Positions 27,311 to 35,922 of a DNA stretch of 64,000 nucleotides are shown one piece after another (position 1 is the first letter of the stretch; each line of letters starts with the position of its first letter). The stretch is from contig NZ_JAJSOO010000001.1 in NCBI RefSeq assembly GCF_029428875.1, positions 1,116,001-1,180,000 of the forward strand, written 5' to 3'. Made by a program: the position numbers and the translations under genes. This DNA comes from Streptomyces sp. JH34 (lineage in GTDB: Bacteria; Actinomycetota; Actinomycetes; Streptomycetales; Streptomycetaceae). The notes under the pieces are model-generated. The model was not told the DNA's origin and ran no database searches. It saw nothing but the letters and a program-made list of their open reading frames with translations.

Positions 27311-29116
27311 TCAGGAACGGCCGCTCGGCGATACCACCATGGCCGACCCGCCACCGCGCCGCACCTTTTCGGCTGCCGCCAGCCAGCGTCCTCCGGGGAG
27401 GCGCTGGATGCCCGTGGCGGCCCCGATCTCCGGGTTCGCCTTGAACACGTGCCCGAGGGCCTCCAACTCCCCGCGCACCGGGCTGTCCCACAGCCCCGGC
27501 TCGATCTCGGTCGTGGCCGAGTTGCGCTGACTCGCGCGCGGGGCGGCGATCGCCTCGACGAGTGGCAGCCCCCTGTCCAGGTGGCCCGTCATGGACTGCA
27601 GGACCGTGGTGATGATCGTGGCACCGCCCGGCGACCCGAGGGCCAGTACCGGCTTTCCGTGTTCCAGCACGACGGTCGGCGAGATCGAGGAACGCGGGCG
27701 CTTGGCCGGGCCGGGCAGGTTCGGGTCGTGGACCGCCGGATTCGCCGGCGCGAACGAGAAGTCGGTCAGCTCGTTGTTGAGCAGGAACCCCCGCCCCGGA
27801 ACCGTGATTCCGCTGCCGCCCGTCGACTCGATCGTCAGGGTGTACGCGACGACGTTGCCCCACTTGTCGGCGGTCGTCAGGTGCGTCGTGTTCTCCCCCT
27901 CGAACGTCGTCGGGGCGGCCTCTCCCCCGCCGGCGCAGCGGGCGGGGTGGCGCGGGTCACCCGGAGCGAGCGGGCTGGTGAGTACCGCGTCGTCCTTGAT
28001 GAGGCACTCGCGCGAGTCCGCGAACCGCTGGCTGAGCAGCGCCCGCGTCGGCACGTCCTCGAACGCGGGGTCGCCGACCCACCGGCCCCGGTCGGCGAAC
28101 GCGATCCGGCTCGCCTCGATGAGGCGGTGCAGGTACTGCGTCTCGGTCGCCTTCGAAAGGTCCGTCGACTCGAGGATGTTGAGGGCCTCGCCGACGCTCG
28201 TGCCCCCGGACGAGGACGGCCCGATGCCGTACACGTCGAGGCCGCGGTAGGCGGTCCTCGTCGGGGCCTGGCGCAGCGCGCGGTACGCCTTCAGGTCCCC
28301 GGTCGTCAGATCCCCCGGACGCACCACACGCGTCGCCGCCGGGTCGACAGGGGGCTTCCGCACGGTCGACACGATGTCCCGGGCCAGCTCGCCCCGGTAC
28401 AGCTCGTCGACGCCCTCACGGCCGAGCGTGCGGTAGGTGCGGGCGAGGTCTGGATTCCTGAACACCGATCCGGTCACCGGCAACTGGCCGCCCGGCAGGA
28501 AGAGTTCGGCGGACGCGGGGAAGTCGGCGAACCGCGCCCGGTTCGACGCGGTCTGCGAGCGGAAGGTGTCGTCCACGACGAATCCGTCGCGGGCCAGCCG
28601 CTCCGCCGGTTCGAGCAGCCGCCCGAGCGGTTTGCTGCCCCAGGCGTCGAGCGCCTTCTCCCAGGTGGCGGGTGTGCCGGGGGTGCCGACGCCGAGACCG
28701 CTGGTGACGGCGTCGTTGAAGGGGATCGGCTGCCCGTTCTCCAGGAAGAGCGACGGGTCCGCACTCCGGGGCGCGGTCTCGCGGCCGTCGATGGTCCCCA
28801 CGCTGCCGGTCCTGGCGTCGTAGTGGACGAAGTACCCGCCGCCTCCGATGCCCGCGGAGTAGGGCTCGGTGACACCGAGCGCGGCGGCGGTGGCGACGGC
28901 CGCGTCGACGGCGTTGCCTCCCTTGCGGAGTACCTCGATGCCGGCGGCCGACGCGTCCGCGTCGACACTCGAGACGGCTCCCCCGTATCCCACCGCCACC
29001 GGGGACTTGGGAGGCGGCACGGGTGGTGCCGAGGCCGCCGGGGCCGCGGCACCGAGCGAGCCGATGACGGCGATCACGACTGAGAACGACACATTCCGGC
29101 CGACGGAACGACGCAT
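27311..29116 (-). CDS. ggt: Gamma-glutamyltransferase
   Basis: 601 residues, a secreted proenzyme with a signal peptide (cleaved near PAASAPP). It transfers or hydrolyses the gamma-glutamyl group of glutathione-like compounds. The autoprocessing site is Thr in GENTTHLTTADKWGN (about 408-410), generating large and small subunits. The small-subunit landmarks SSISPTVV and GSPGGATIITTVLQ are intact, as is the substrate-binding IDGRETAP of the large subunit. ATG 29116 follows AGGAGGT. Followed by the 22-bp hairpin. Unrelated in function to the PKS cluster upstream. Confidence 0.95.
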   Translation of the reverse strand: MRRSVGRNVSFSVVIAVIGSLGAAAPAASAPPVPPPKSPVAVGYGGAVSSVDADASAAGIEVLRKGGNAVDAAVATAAALGVTEPYSAGIGGGGYFVHYDARTGSVGTIDGRETAPRSADPSLFLENGQPIPFNDAVTSGLGVGTPGTPATWEKALDAWGSKPLGRLLEPAERLARDGFVVDDTFRSQTASNRARFADFPASAELFLPGGQLPVTGSVFRNPDLARTYRTLGREGVDELYRGELARDIVSTVRKPPVDPAATRVVRPGDLTTGDLKAYRALRQAPTRTAYRGLDVYGIGPSSSGGTSVGEALNILESTDLSKATETQYLHRLIEASRIAFADRGRWVGDPAFEDVPTRALLSQRFADSRECLIKDDAVLTSPLAPGDPRHPARCAGGGEAAPTTFEGENTTHLTTADKWGNVVAYTLTIESTGGSGITVPGRGFLLNNELTDFSFAPANPAVHDPNLPGPAKRPRSSISPTVVLEHGKPVLALGSPGGATIITTVLQSMTGHLDRGLPLVEAIAAPRASQRNSATTEIEPGLWDSPVRGELEALGHVFKANPEIGAATGIQRLPGGRWLAAAEKVRRGGGSAMVVSPSGRS

Positions 29117-29207
29117 CCGTACCTCCTGTGAAGGATCGTCCGCGCAGGGTAACGCCGCACCGCCCGTACCGTCAGGACCGCCTCGGCCACATGTGCGGAC
29201 GGACCGG

Positions 29208-29975
29208 TCAGCCGGTGCCCGCCGGTACGGCCGCCCGCTCGGCGATCAGTCGCATGATCTCCTGCTGGTGCGCGGCCAGGTAGAAGTGGCCGCCCCGGAA
29301 GACACGGAACTCGAAGGCGCGCTCGGTGTGCCTCGACCAGGCCTGTGCCTCCTCGACGGTCACCTTGGGGTCGTTGTCGCCCACGAGGCTCCACACGGGG
29401 CATCGCAGCGCGGGACCCGGCTCGTAGACGTAGGTCTCGGCGGCCCGGTAGTCGGATCGGATCGCCGGCAGGGCCATGCGGATCAGTTCCGGATCCTCGA
29501 GAACGGCCGAGTCCGTACCGCTCAGCAGCCTCATCTCCTCGATGATTCCGTCGTCGTCCCGCAGGTGCACGCTCTCCGTGCGGGGCGCGGAGGGGGCCCG
29601 GCGCGCGGAGGCGAACAGGGCGTGCGGCACGACGCCGTGGTCGCGCTCGAGCCGGCGCGCGACCTCGAAGCCGAGGGTCGCGCCCATGCTGTGCCCGAAC
29701 AGGACCAGTGGACGGTCCGTCCACTCCAGGAGCACGGAGGTCACCTGGTCGGCCAGTTCGGTGATGGTGGCGACGCAGGGCTCGGCCCGCCGGTCCTGCC
29801 GCCCCGGGTACTGCACGGCGAGCACGTCCGTGTCGGCGGGCAGACCCGCCGACACGGGCTGGTAGAAGGTCGCCGAGCCACCCGCGTGCGGCAGGCACAC
29901 CACCCTGACCGCCGCGTCCGGACGGGGGTGGTAGCGGCGTATCCACAGGCTGTTGAGCTCGGCCGACGTGGTCAT
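29208..29975 (-). CDS. Type II thioesterase of the polyketide cluster
   Basis: 255 residues, typical size. Alpha/beta hydrolase with oxyanion region LPHAGGSATFY, nucleophile S96 in LFGHSMGATLGFE, acid in VGDNDPKV and His in FRGGHFYL. Such stand-alone enzymes clear stalled or misloaded acyl chains from ACP domains of modular synthases. Its location next to a PKS cluster supports this. It is preceded by a hairpin (30070-30091), so it may be transcribed from its own promoter in the 126-bp gap; GAAGGG lies well upstream of ATG 29975. Confidence 0.92.
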   Translation of the reverse strand: MTTSAELNSLWIRRYHPRPDAAVRVVCLPHAGGSATFYQPVSAGLPADTDVLAVQYPGRQDRRAEPCVATITELADQVTSVLLEWTDRPLVLFGHSMGATLGFEVARRLERDHGVVPHALFASARRAPSAPRTESVHLRDDDGIIEEMRLLSGTDSAVLEDPELIRMALPAIRSDYRAAETYVYEPGPALRCPVWSLVGDNDPKVTVEEAQAWSRHTERAFEFRVFRGGHFYLAAHQQEIMRLIAERAAVPAGTG

Positions 29976-30069
29976 GGGGTGCGGGTTCCCTTCGTGGCGG
30001 CGGCGCGGACGGGCCGCGCCGGGCGTGCCCGAGAAGTCTCACCGGCCGGGGGCGCGGGCCACACCCCTA

Positions 30070-30091
30070 CCGCCCCCAGGGCCGGGGGCGG
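30070..30091 (-). terminator. Hairpin after the response regulator gene
   Basis: CCGCCCCC (30070-30077) pairs with GGGGGCGG (30084-30091) around 6 nt, 10 nt beyond the regulator stop and before the thioesterase gene. Confidence 0.6.
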
Positions 30092-30101
30092 CGGGCGGGA
30101 C

Positions 30102-30746
30102 TCACGCGTTGAGGTAGGCGAGCACCGCCAGGACACGGCGGTTGTTGTCACTCGACGGGGGGAGCATCAGCTTGGAGAAGATGTTCGAGATGTGCTTGGC
30201 CGCAGCACCCTCGGTGACGGTCAGCCGCTGGGCGATGGCGGTGTTGGAGCACCCCTCCGCCATGAGTTCCAGCACGACGCGCTCCCGCGCGGTGAGCGCG
30301 GACAGCGGTTCGTCGCGGGAGTGGGACGTCATCAGCTGGGCCACGACGGTGGGGTCCATGGCCATGCCGCCCGCGGCGACGCGGCGGACGGCGTCGATGA
30401 ACTGACGGTCGTCGAGGACGCTGTCCTTGAGCAGATAGCCGATGCCGCCCGTGCCGTCGGCCAGCAGTTCGCGGGCGTACATCTGCTCGACGTGCTGGGA
30501 CAGGACGAGGATCGGCAGGCCTGGCTGCTCACGGCGGGCGAGCAGGGCCGCCTGCAGGCCCTCGGTGGTGAACGTCGGGGGTAAGCGGACGTCCACCACG
30601 GCGACGTCGGGACGGTGTTCGGCGATGGCATGTCTCAGGTCCGTCCCGTTGTCGACGGCGGCGACCACCTCGCAGTCGTAGGCCTCGAGCAGTTGGATGA
30701 TTCCCTGCCTCAGGAGGAAGAGGTCTTCGGCGAGGACAACGCGCAC
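30102..30746 (-). CDS. LuxR-family response regulator with a TTA codon
   Basis: 214 residues. Receiver domain: acidic E7-D8, phospho-acceptor D52 in VAVVDVRLPP, K in YLLKDSV. The C-terminal LuxR-type HTH starts LTARERVVLELMAEGCSNT. Leu55 is encoded by TTA (plus-strand 30582-30584), three codons after D52, so translation should depend on the bldA tRNA. It starts at GTG 30746, inside the kinase gene (37-nt overlap), with GGAG 5 nt upstream, so the pair is coupled. A likely cluster-situated regulator of the PKS or of the adjacent transporter. Confidence 0.92.
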   Translation of the reverse strand: MRVVLAEDLFLLRQGIIQLLEAYDCEVVAAVDNGTDLRHAIAEHRPDVAVVDVRLPPTFTTEGLQAALLARREQPGLPILVLSQHVEQMYARELLADGTGGIGYLLKDSVLDDRQFIDAVRRVAAGGMAMDPTVVAQLMTSHSRDEPLSALTARERVVLELMAEGCSNTAIAQRLTVTEGAAAKHISNIFSKLMLPPSSDNNRRVLAVLAYLNA

Positions 30747-31984
30747 GGCAACTCCATTTTCATGACGGTCGGGCCGCCCGGGGGACTGTCGATCTCCAGG
30801 ACGCCGTCAAAGGATGCCAGCCGCCGCCTGATGCCCTCCAGACCGCTCCCGGCCGACATCTCGGCGCCCCCTCGGCCGTCGTCCGTGACCTGTCCGTGCA
30901 GGGTGCCGTCCGCGTAGTGGAGATCCACCTCGACCTGTCGGGCGTCGGCGTGCTTGAGCGCGTTGGTGAGCAGTTCCGACACCGAGAAGTAGAGGGCGGA
31001 CTCCACGGGATCGGGCAGTTTCCCCGGCAGGACCGCCGTGACGGTGACGGGCAGTGGACTGGCCAGGCCCAAGGCCCTGACCGCGTCGGCGAGTCCGCGT
31101 TCGGCGAGCACCGGGGGGTGGATGCCCCGGACCAGGCCGCGCAGCTCACGCAGGGCCTGCACGGAGGAGCTGCGCGCGTCGTGCAGGAGCCGGCGGGCCT
31201 CCTCGGTGTTCCGGTCCAGCTGCCGGTCGACGGCGCCGAGGGTGAGGCCGAGGCTGACCAGCCGGGCCTGGGCGCCGTCGTGCAGATCGCGTTCGATGCG
31301 GCGCAGTTCGGCGGCCTGGATGTCGAGCGCGCCGGAGCGCGTCTCCGACAGGTGGCGCACCCGGGAGGCCAGGCGGGCGCGCTGGGTCGGGCCCAGCAGG
31401 AACAGGACGAAGTAGGCGTACCCCTTCAGAATCCAGGGGCTGAGGTGGAGCCAGCCGGCGAACACCGCGAGCGCCGCCAGGGCCGCCGCGAGGGCGGCGG
31501 GCCAGCTGTCGACGGTGATGAACGCGTACCAGCGGCCCACGCCGTCGGAGGCGACGGGCCGCCACAGCCCGCAGGCGAGCAGCAGCCCCTCCCCCGCGTA
31601 GTAGAGCAGCGCGGCGGGGGCACTGCCGAGCAGCAGGCCTACGACGCTGTTGAGGAGCAGCCACAGCAGGTCGCGCCAGCTCGCCGGGTCGGCCAGGATC
31701 CACTTGCAGCGGCGCACCCAGCCGACGATGTCCCGCTCGATCTCCTCCGGTTCCGGCCGGTAGGGCCGTTCCACCGGGACTCCGGAGCGGGCGGCGGCAC
31801 GCCGGCTCAGGTCGCAGACCCAGCGCACCGCGGTGGTCAGGTGGGGCAGAGCGAGGAAGCCGATCCCGATGAGGCACAGGACGGTGAAGTACGTGGTCGT
31901 GAGGAAGAGCACGACCGAGGCCAGGGCTCCGGCGGCGATCAGCGCGCCGACCAGTGTGTCCTGTACGGCCCGGCTCAGTCGCAT
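30710..31984 (-). CDS. Sensor histidine kinase with membrane sensor domain
   Basis: 424 residues from ATG 31984. The N-terminal 220 residues contain two pairs of hydrophobic segments (about 10-60 and 140-215), as in the putative-sensor domain of actinobacterial DesK-like kinases. HisKA_3 box: RIERDLHDGAQARLVSLGL, with His about 234. HATPase: N box ELLTNALKHADA, G box DDGRGGA and GSGLEGIRRRLA. It overlaps its regulator by 37 nt. A hairpin (32022-32056) separates it from the transporter genes upstream, so it may have its own promoter. Confidence 0.92.
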   Translation of the reverse strand: MRLSRAVQDTLVGALIAAGALASVVLFLTTTYFTVLCLIGIGFLALPHLTTAVRWVCDLSRRAAARSGVPVERPYRPEPEEIERDIVGWVRRCKWILADPASWRDLLWLLLNSVVGLLLGSAPAALLYYAGEGLLLACGLWRPVASDGVGRWYAFITVDSWPAALAAALAALAVFAGWLHLSPWILKGYAYFVLFLLGPTQRARLASRVRHLSETRSGALDIQAAELRRIERDLHDGAQARLVSLGLTLGAVDRQLDRNTEEARRLLHDARSSSVQALRELRGLVRGIHPPVLAERGLADAVRALGLASPLPVTVTAVLPGKLPDPVESALYFSVSELLTNALKHADARQVEVDLHYADGTLHGQVTDDGRGGAEMSAGSGLEGIRRRLASFDGVLEIDSPPGGPTVMKMELPCALSSPKTSSS

Positions 31985-32021
31985 GCGCCCATCGTCCCAT
32001 TCGCGGGGGCGGACGAGGGAA

Positions 32022-32056
32022 GGACCGTCCCCGGACGGGGGTGCCGGGGACGGTCC
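32022..32056 (-). terminator. 13-bp perfect hairpin between transporter and kinase genes
   Basis: GGACCGTCCCCGG (32022-32034) pairs with its complement at 32044-32056 around a 9-nt loop. It lies 14 nt beyond the permease stop. Confidence 0.75.
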
Positions 32057-32070
32057 GGTCCTGATACGGC

Positions 32071-34581
32071 TCACGCGGCCTTCACCGTGTCGACGGCGGG
32101 CGTGCGCATTCCGCGCCACGAGGGCAGGAGCGTGGCGCCGAAGACCAGCACCAGGGACCCTCCGACGATGGCGAGGTAGATCCCGGGGGATCCGGAGGGC
32201 AGATAGGAGTCGGACTTGACCATGCTGTACGGAACGATGGTGGTCGCCGCGGCGATCGTTCCGAGGACGGTGGCGATGATTCCGATGAGGACGCCCTCGA
32301 CGGTCAGCATGCCGAGCACCTGACGGCGCGTCGCCCCCGTCAGTTGCTGGAGGCCGAACTCGGCCCGGCGCTTGCGGGTCACCGCCACGAGGGTGTTGAC
32401 GACGGTGATGGCGGCGTATCCGACGATCATGGCGACGATCGTATAGTTCGCGGCCACCAGGATCTGCTGGATCTGGTTGTTCCGGCCGGCCAGCGAGTCG
32501 CCGTCGTCCAGTTCCGTGCCGGGCACACCCGCGGCCAGCCCGGCCAGTGCCTCGCGGAGTCCGGCGGTGCCGCCCTGTTCGGAGCGGACCAGGATCTGGT
32601 GCGGAAGCCCGTCACTCGTGTGCGGGGCCAGGGTCGCCGCGGGCAGGGTCACGTACTGCTGCTTGGGGTTGTCGGCGTAGAGGGCGACGACGGTGGGGCG
32701 TACGGCGGTGCCGTCGCCGAGGCGCAACGGCAGCCGGTCCCCGACGCCCACGCCGTACTCCTCGGCCTTCTTGTCGGAGAGGGCGACCGTGTCCCCGCGC
32801 AGGCCGGACAGGGATCCGGCGACGGGCCGCAGGTCGAGGCTCTGCCGCACGCCTTCGGCGGACACGCCCCGCAGTTCGGTGTCGGCACGCCCGTCGGGGG
32901 CGTCGACGAAGCCGCGGCTGGTGACGAACTCCGAGGCGGCGGCCACACCGTGCGTCGACCGGACCCGCTCGACGACGGCGGGCGCGAATCCGCCCGTGGT
33001 GGAGTCGAGGACGTAGTCGGCCAGGACGTTCCGGTCGTAGGAGCTCTGGGAGACGTGGTCCTCGGTGGCCTGCATGTAGAGGGTGCCCGTGGCGATGCCG
33101 ATGAGCAGGACGATGGGCGCGACGGCGCCCGCCATACGGACGTTCGCCGTGGTCGCGTTGCGCAGGGCGAGCATGCCGGGGATGCCGGAGAAGGCGCGCA
33201 CCGGCAGGTGCAGCAGGGCGACCATCGCCTTGGTGATGCCGGGGGCGAGCAGCGCCAGGCCGATGCAGAACAGCACGGAGGCGGGTCCGGCGGTGCTGGC
33301 GAGGGTGGGTCCGTCCTCCATCACCGTGGCGGTGGCGACGGCGAGGCCGATGCCGTTGGCGAGGAAGAACAGCGCGATCAGCAGCCGGGGCACGCTGAAC
33401 CAGCGGGTGCCGACGGCGGATTCGGCCAGGGCGGCGACCGGTTCGGTGCGGGCGGCGCGGCGGCCCGCGAAGCGGGTGGCCCCGGCGGCGGCGAGCACGG
33501 TGACGACGGCGCCGACGGCCATCGGTACCCAGCCGGCGTGGTACACGACCGCCGACGAGACGACGCCGCTGGAGGTGAGCACGCCGAAGAGCAGCCGGCC
33601 GAGCAGGTATCCCGGGTACAGGGCGAGCAGCACCGAGGCCACGGAGAGCACCGCGGTCTCGATGAGGATCATCCGGCGCAGTTGCTGCGGGGTGGAGCCC
33701 ACGGCCCGCAGCAGGGCCATCTCCCGGGTGCGCTGCTGGAGCGACAGCCCGAGGGTGGAGGCGACGCCGAACATCACGATCAGCACCACGGACGAGCCGA
33801 AGATGGCCGCCAGGATCACGACGGTGCGCTGGCTGGCGAGCGTGCCGGGCAGCTCCGCCAGGCCGCGCCGCTCGCCGGTGAGCACCTCGGCCCGGTCGCC
33901 GACGACGGACCGCACCGCGCCGGCGACCGCCGCGGTGTCCGCGCCGTTCTCCGGCAGCACGCCGATCGAGTCGATCCGGCCGCCGGCCAGGGTGCGGGCC
34001 TGCTCGTCGCTGAAGAACAGCGCGGCGTCGGGGTTGCCGTCACCCCGCTGGCGGGCGACACCGCTGACCGTGAACCGCCGGGTGTCGCCACCCACGGCGA
34101 TCTCGACGACGGAGCCCGGGCGGGCACCGGCGCGCTCGGCGAGCCCGGAGTCGAGTACGACCTCGCCGCCGGCGACGGGGGAGGCGCCGGCGGCGAGGGT
34201 ATAGGGGGTGAGCCGGGCACCGGCCCAGCCGTGGCCGTACGAGGTGTCCTCGCCGGTCAGCGCCTTGCCGTCCTTGAGGACGGTGGCGGGGAAGGACACG
34301 TCGCCGACGGCCTCGCGGACGCCCTCGGTGCGGGCCACCTCACCGACCAGCGACGGGTCGATGCGGTGCCGCTCGGTCAGGGCGGCGCCGTCGTAGGACT
34401 GTTCGCCGGTGACCACGACCGGGGCGCCGTTCAGGCGCAGCGGGTCGGCGGCCATCCGGACGCCGGTCTCCATCAGGCCGCCGCAGCCGATGACGATCGC
34501 GGCACCGAGGAACATGGCGAGGAAGGTCGCGACGAAACTGGTCCGCCGGAACTTCAGGGTGCGCAGGGCGAGCCGCCACAT
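32071..34581 (-). CDS. MacB/FtsX-type ABC transporter permease
   Basis: 836 residues. N-terminal helix (about 15-35), a large extracytoplasmic domain, a first FtsX helix bundle (about 250-390), a middle helix pair, a second extracytoplasmic domain (about 505-690) and a last FtsX bundle (about 715-830). TREMALLRAVGSTPQQLRRM and KRRAEFGLQQLTGATRRQVL are the two FtsX coupling segments. Its ATG shares one base with the ATPase TGA (TGATG). Such pairs drive export or mechanotransduction in antibiotic resistance. The position suggests self-resistance or product export. Confidence 0.92.
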   Translation of the reverse strand: MWRLALRTLKFRRTSFVATFLAMFLGAAIVIGCGGLMETGVRMAADPLRLNGAPVVVTGEQSYDGAALTERHRIDPSLVGEVARTEGVREAVGDVSFPATVLKDGKALTGEDTSYGHGWAGARLTPYTLAAGASPVAGGEVVLDSGLAERAGARPGSVVEIAVGGDTRRFTVSGVARQRGDGNPDAALFFSDEQARTLAGGRIDSIGVLPENGADTAAVAGAVRSVVGDRAEVLTGERRGLAELPGTLASQRTVVILAAIFGSSVVLIVMFGVASTLGLSLQQRTREMALLRAVGSTPQQLRRMILIETAVLSVASVLLALYPGYLLGRLLFGVLTSSGVVSSAVVYHAGWVPMAVGAVVTVLAAAGATRFAGRRAARTEPVAALAESAVGTRWFSVPRLLIALFFLANGIGLAVATATVMEDGPTLASTAGPASVLFCIGLALLAPGITKAMVALLHLPVRAFSGIPGMLALRNATTANVRMAGAVAPIVLLIGIATGTLYMQATEDHVSQSSYDRNVLADYVLDSTTGGFAPAVVERVRSTHGVAAASEFVTSRGFVDAPDGRADTELRGVSAEGVRQSLDLRPVAGSLSGLRGDTVALSDKKAEEYGVGVGDRLPLRLGDGTAVRPTVVALYADNPKQQYVTLPAATLAPHTSDGLPHQILVRSEQGGTAGLREALAGLAAGVPGTELDDGDSLAGRNNQIQQILVAANYTIVAMIVGYAAITVVNTLVAVTRKRRAEFGLQQLTGATRRQVLGMLTVEGVLIGIIATVLGTIAAATTIVPYSMVKSDSYLPSGSPGIYLAIVGGSLVLVFGATLLPSWRGMRTPAVDTVKAA

Positions 34582-35384
34582 CAGTACAGCCCTCCGGTCG
34601 TCATCGGTGCGGCCTGCTGGCGGTTCTCGTCCTCCCAGGCGCCGAGCCGTGTCATCCGCGCCGCGACGGCGTCGGCCGTCGGCCGGTGCAGTTCGCCGGC
34701 GAGGGCGCCGTCGGCGAGGAAGACGACCCGGTCGGCGTACGAGGCTGCCACCGGGTCGTGGGTGACCATGACCAGGGTCTGGCGGGCGTTGTCGACGGAT
34801 TCGCGCAGCAGGGAGAGGACGGCCGCCGCGGTACGGGTGTCCAGCGCTCCGGTGGGCTCGTCGGCGAAGACCACGGCGGGCTGGGTGACCAGGGCGCGCG
34901 CGATGGCGACGCGCTGCTGCTGGCCGCCGGACAGCTCGGACGGCAGGTGGCCGAGGCGGTCGGCCAGGCCGACGCGCTGGACGACGGTGCGGATCAGGTT
35001 CTTGTCGGGCCGCTTTCCGGCGAGCTGCAGCGGCAGGGTGATGTTCTGCATCACCGTCAGGGCCGGCAGCAGGTTGAACGACTGGAAGATGAAGCCGATC
35101 CGGTCGCGGCGGAGCATGGTCAGCTGGGTGTCGTCGAGGCCGGCGAGGTCGGTGCCCCCGACGGTCACGCTTCCGGACGTCGGCCTGACCAGGCCCGCGG
35201 CGCAGTGCAGGAAGGTGCTCTTGCCGGAACCGGACGGTCCCATCACCGCGGTGAAGGTGGCGTCGGCGAAGCTCATGGAGAGTTCCCGGAGCGCGGCCAC
35301 CTGGCTGTCAGCCCGTCCATAGATCTTCGACACGGTGTCCAGTCGTACCGCCTCCGTCCGACGGAGGTCGTGTGATGTGTGCAT
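34581..35384 (-). CDS. MacB/LolD-type ABC transporter ATPase
   Basis: 267 residues. Walker A GPSGSGKST, signature LSGGQQQRVAIARAL, Walker B VVFADEPTGALD and the H-loop in VMVTHDPVAAS are all intact; the Q-loop is in FIFQSFNLLP. It energises the FtsX permease translated from the overlapping gene. The ATG at 35384 was chosen over the TTG at 35396 because GGGGAG precedes it. Its long leader contains a perfect 9-bp inverted repeat (35482-35503). Confidence 0.94.
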   Translation of the reverse strand: MHTSHDLRRTEAVRLDTVSKIYGRADSQVAALRELSMSFADATFTAVMGPSGSGKSTFLHCAAGLVRPTSGSVTVGGTDLAGLDDTQLTMLRRDRIGFIFQSFNLLPALTVMQNITLPLQLAGKRPDKNLIRTVVQRVGLADRLGHLPSELSGGQQQRVAIARALVTQPAVVFADEPTGALDTRTAAAVLSLLRESVDNARQTLVMVTHDPVAASYADRVVFLADGALAGELHRPTADAVAARMTRLGAWEDENRQQAAPMTTGGLY

Positions 35385-35481
35385 CGTGCTCCCCAATGAA
35401 ATGACGCGCTTCCCACGCGGTGTCTGTGGATCAGATTAGGAGCGGCAGGGCCTCCGCACATTGGCCTTATACCGCCGATTC

Positions 35482-35503
35482 GAGGTAGAGGTTTCTCTAC
35501 CTC
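35482..35503. promoter_or_regulatory. Inverted repeat upstream of the MacB-type transporter
   Basis: GAGGTAGAG-GTTT-CTCTACCTC has perfect 9-bp arms around 4 nt and lies about 100 nt upstream of the ATPase ATG. Length and spacing fit a dimeric regulator operator. It is not GC-rich enough for a typical terminator here. Confidence 0.5.
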
Positions 35504-35811
35504 CGTACTCATGTATGTGGAGTCGTGCAGCAGTTCCATGCCATGGAGCTTTTTCCGACTTCACGTCGAGGCGTTGTGAAGAGGGACGTCAGGCTTCGCG
35601 ATGCCGGTGATCCTGGTGGCGCCTCCAGCGGTTTCCGCAGGAGGTACCGGCCCTGCGGAGACACTGCGCGGTCTCCCCCGACCGACCGGGGCCGGAACGC
35701 CATTTCCCCGGAAGGAATAACGAACCCCTGTCAAGGGGGCAGAAATACCCGCAGGACAGTACAGCTGTCGCCGCTCTGTCCGAATCGTTTACCCCACTGT
35801 AAAAGTGCGGT

Positions 35812-35833
35812 CACTGCCAGTGTCACAATGTGA
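35812..35833. promoter_or_regulatory. Two abutting palindromes
   Basis: CACTG-C-CAGTG (35812-35822) is followed without gap by TCACA-A-TGTGA (35823-35833). Both have 5-bp arms and a one-base centre. They lie about 90 nt upstream of the PqqD-like ATG. The second has the TGTGA half-site form used by CRP-like proteins. Tandem dyads suggest cooperative regulator binding. Confidence 0.4.
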
Positions 35834-35922
35834 ATGAACGGGTAACGTCGAAGCATCCGAAAACCCTCGAGTGATTGGATTCTCTGTGTCCAGGACAGCC
35901 GGCTTCCCCAGGGCCGAGAGGT

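Larger units (their letters stand above)
35385..35922. other. Regulatory region between PKS flank and transporter genes
   Basis: 538 bp without a convincing gene and AT-richer than its surroundings. It separates the minus-strand transporter unit from the plus-strand PqqD-like gene, so it should hold two divergent promoters. Structures seen: a 9-bp inverted repeat (35482-35503), two abutting palindromes (35812-35833) and a possible 41-codon minus-strand ORF (35731-35856). Confidence 0.55.
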
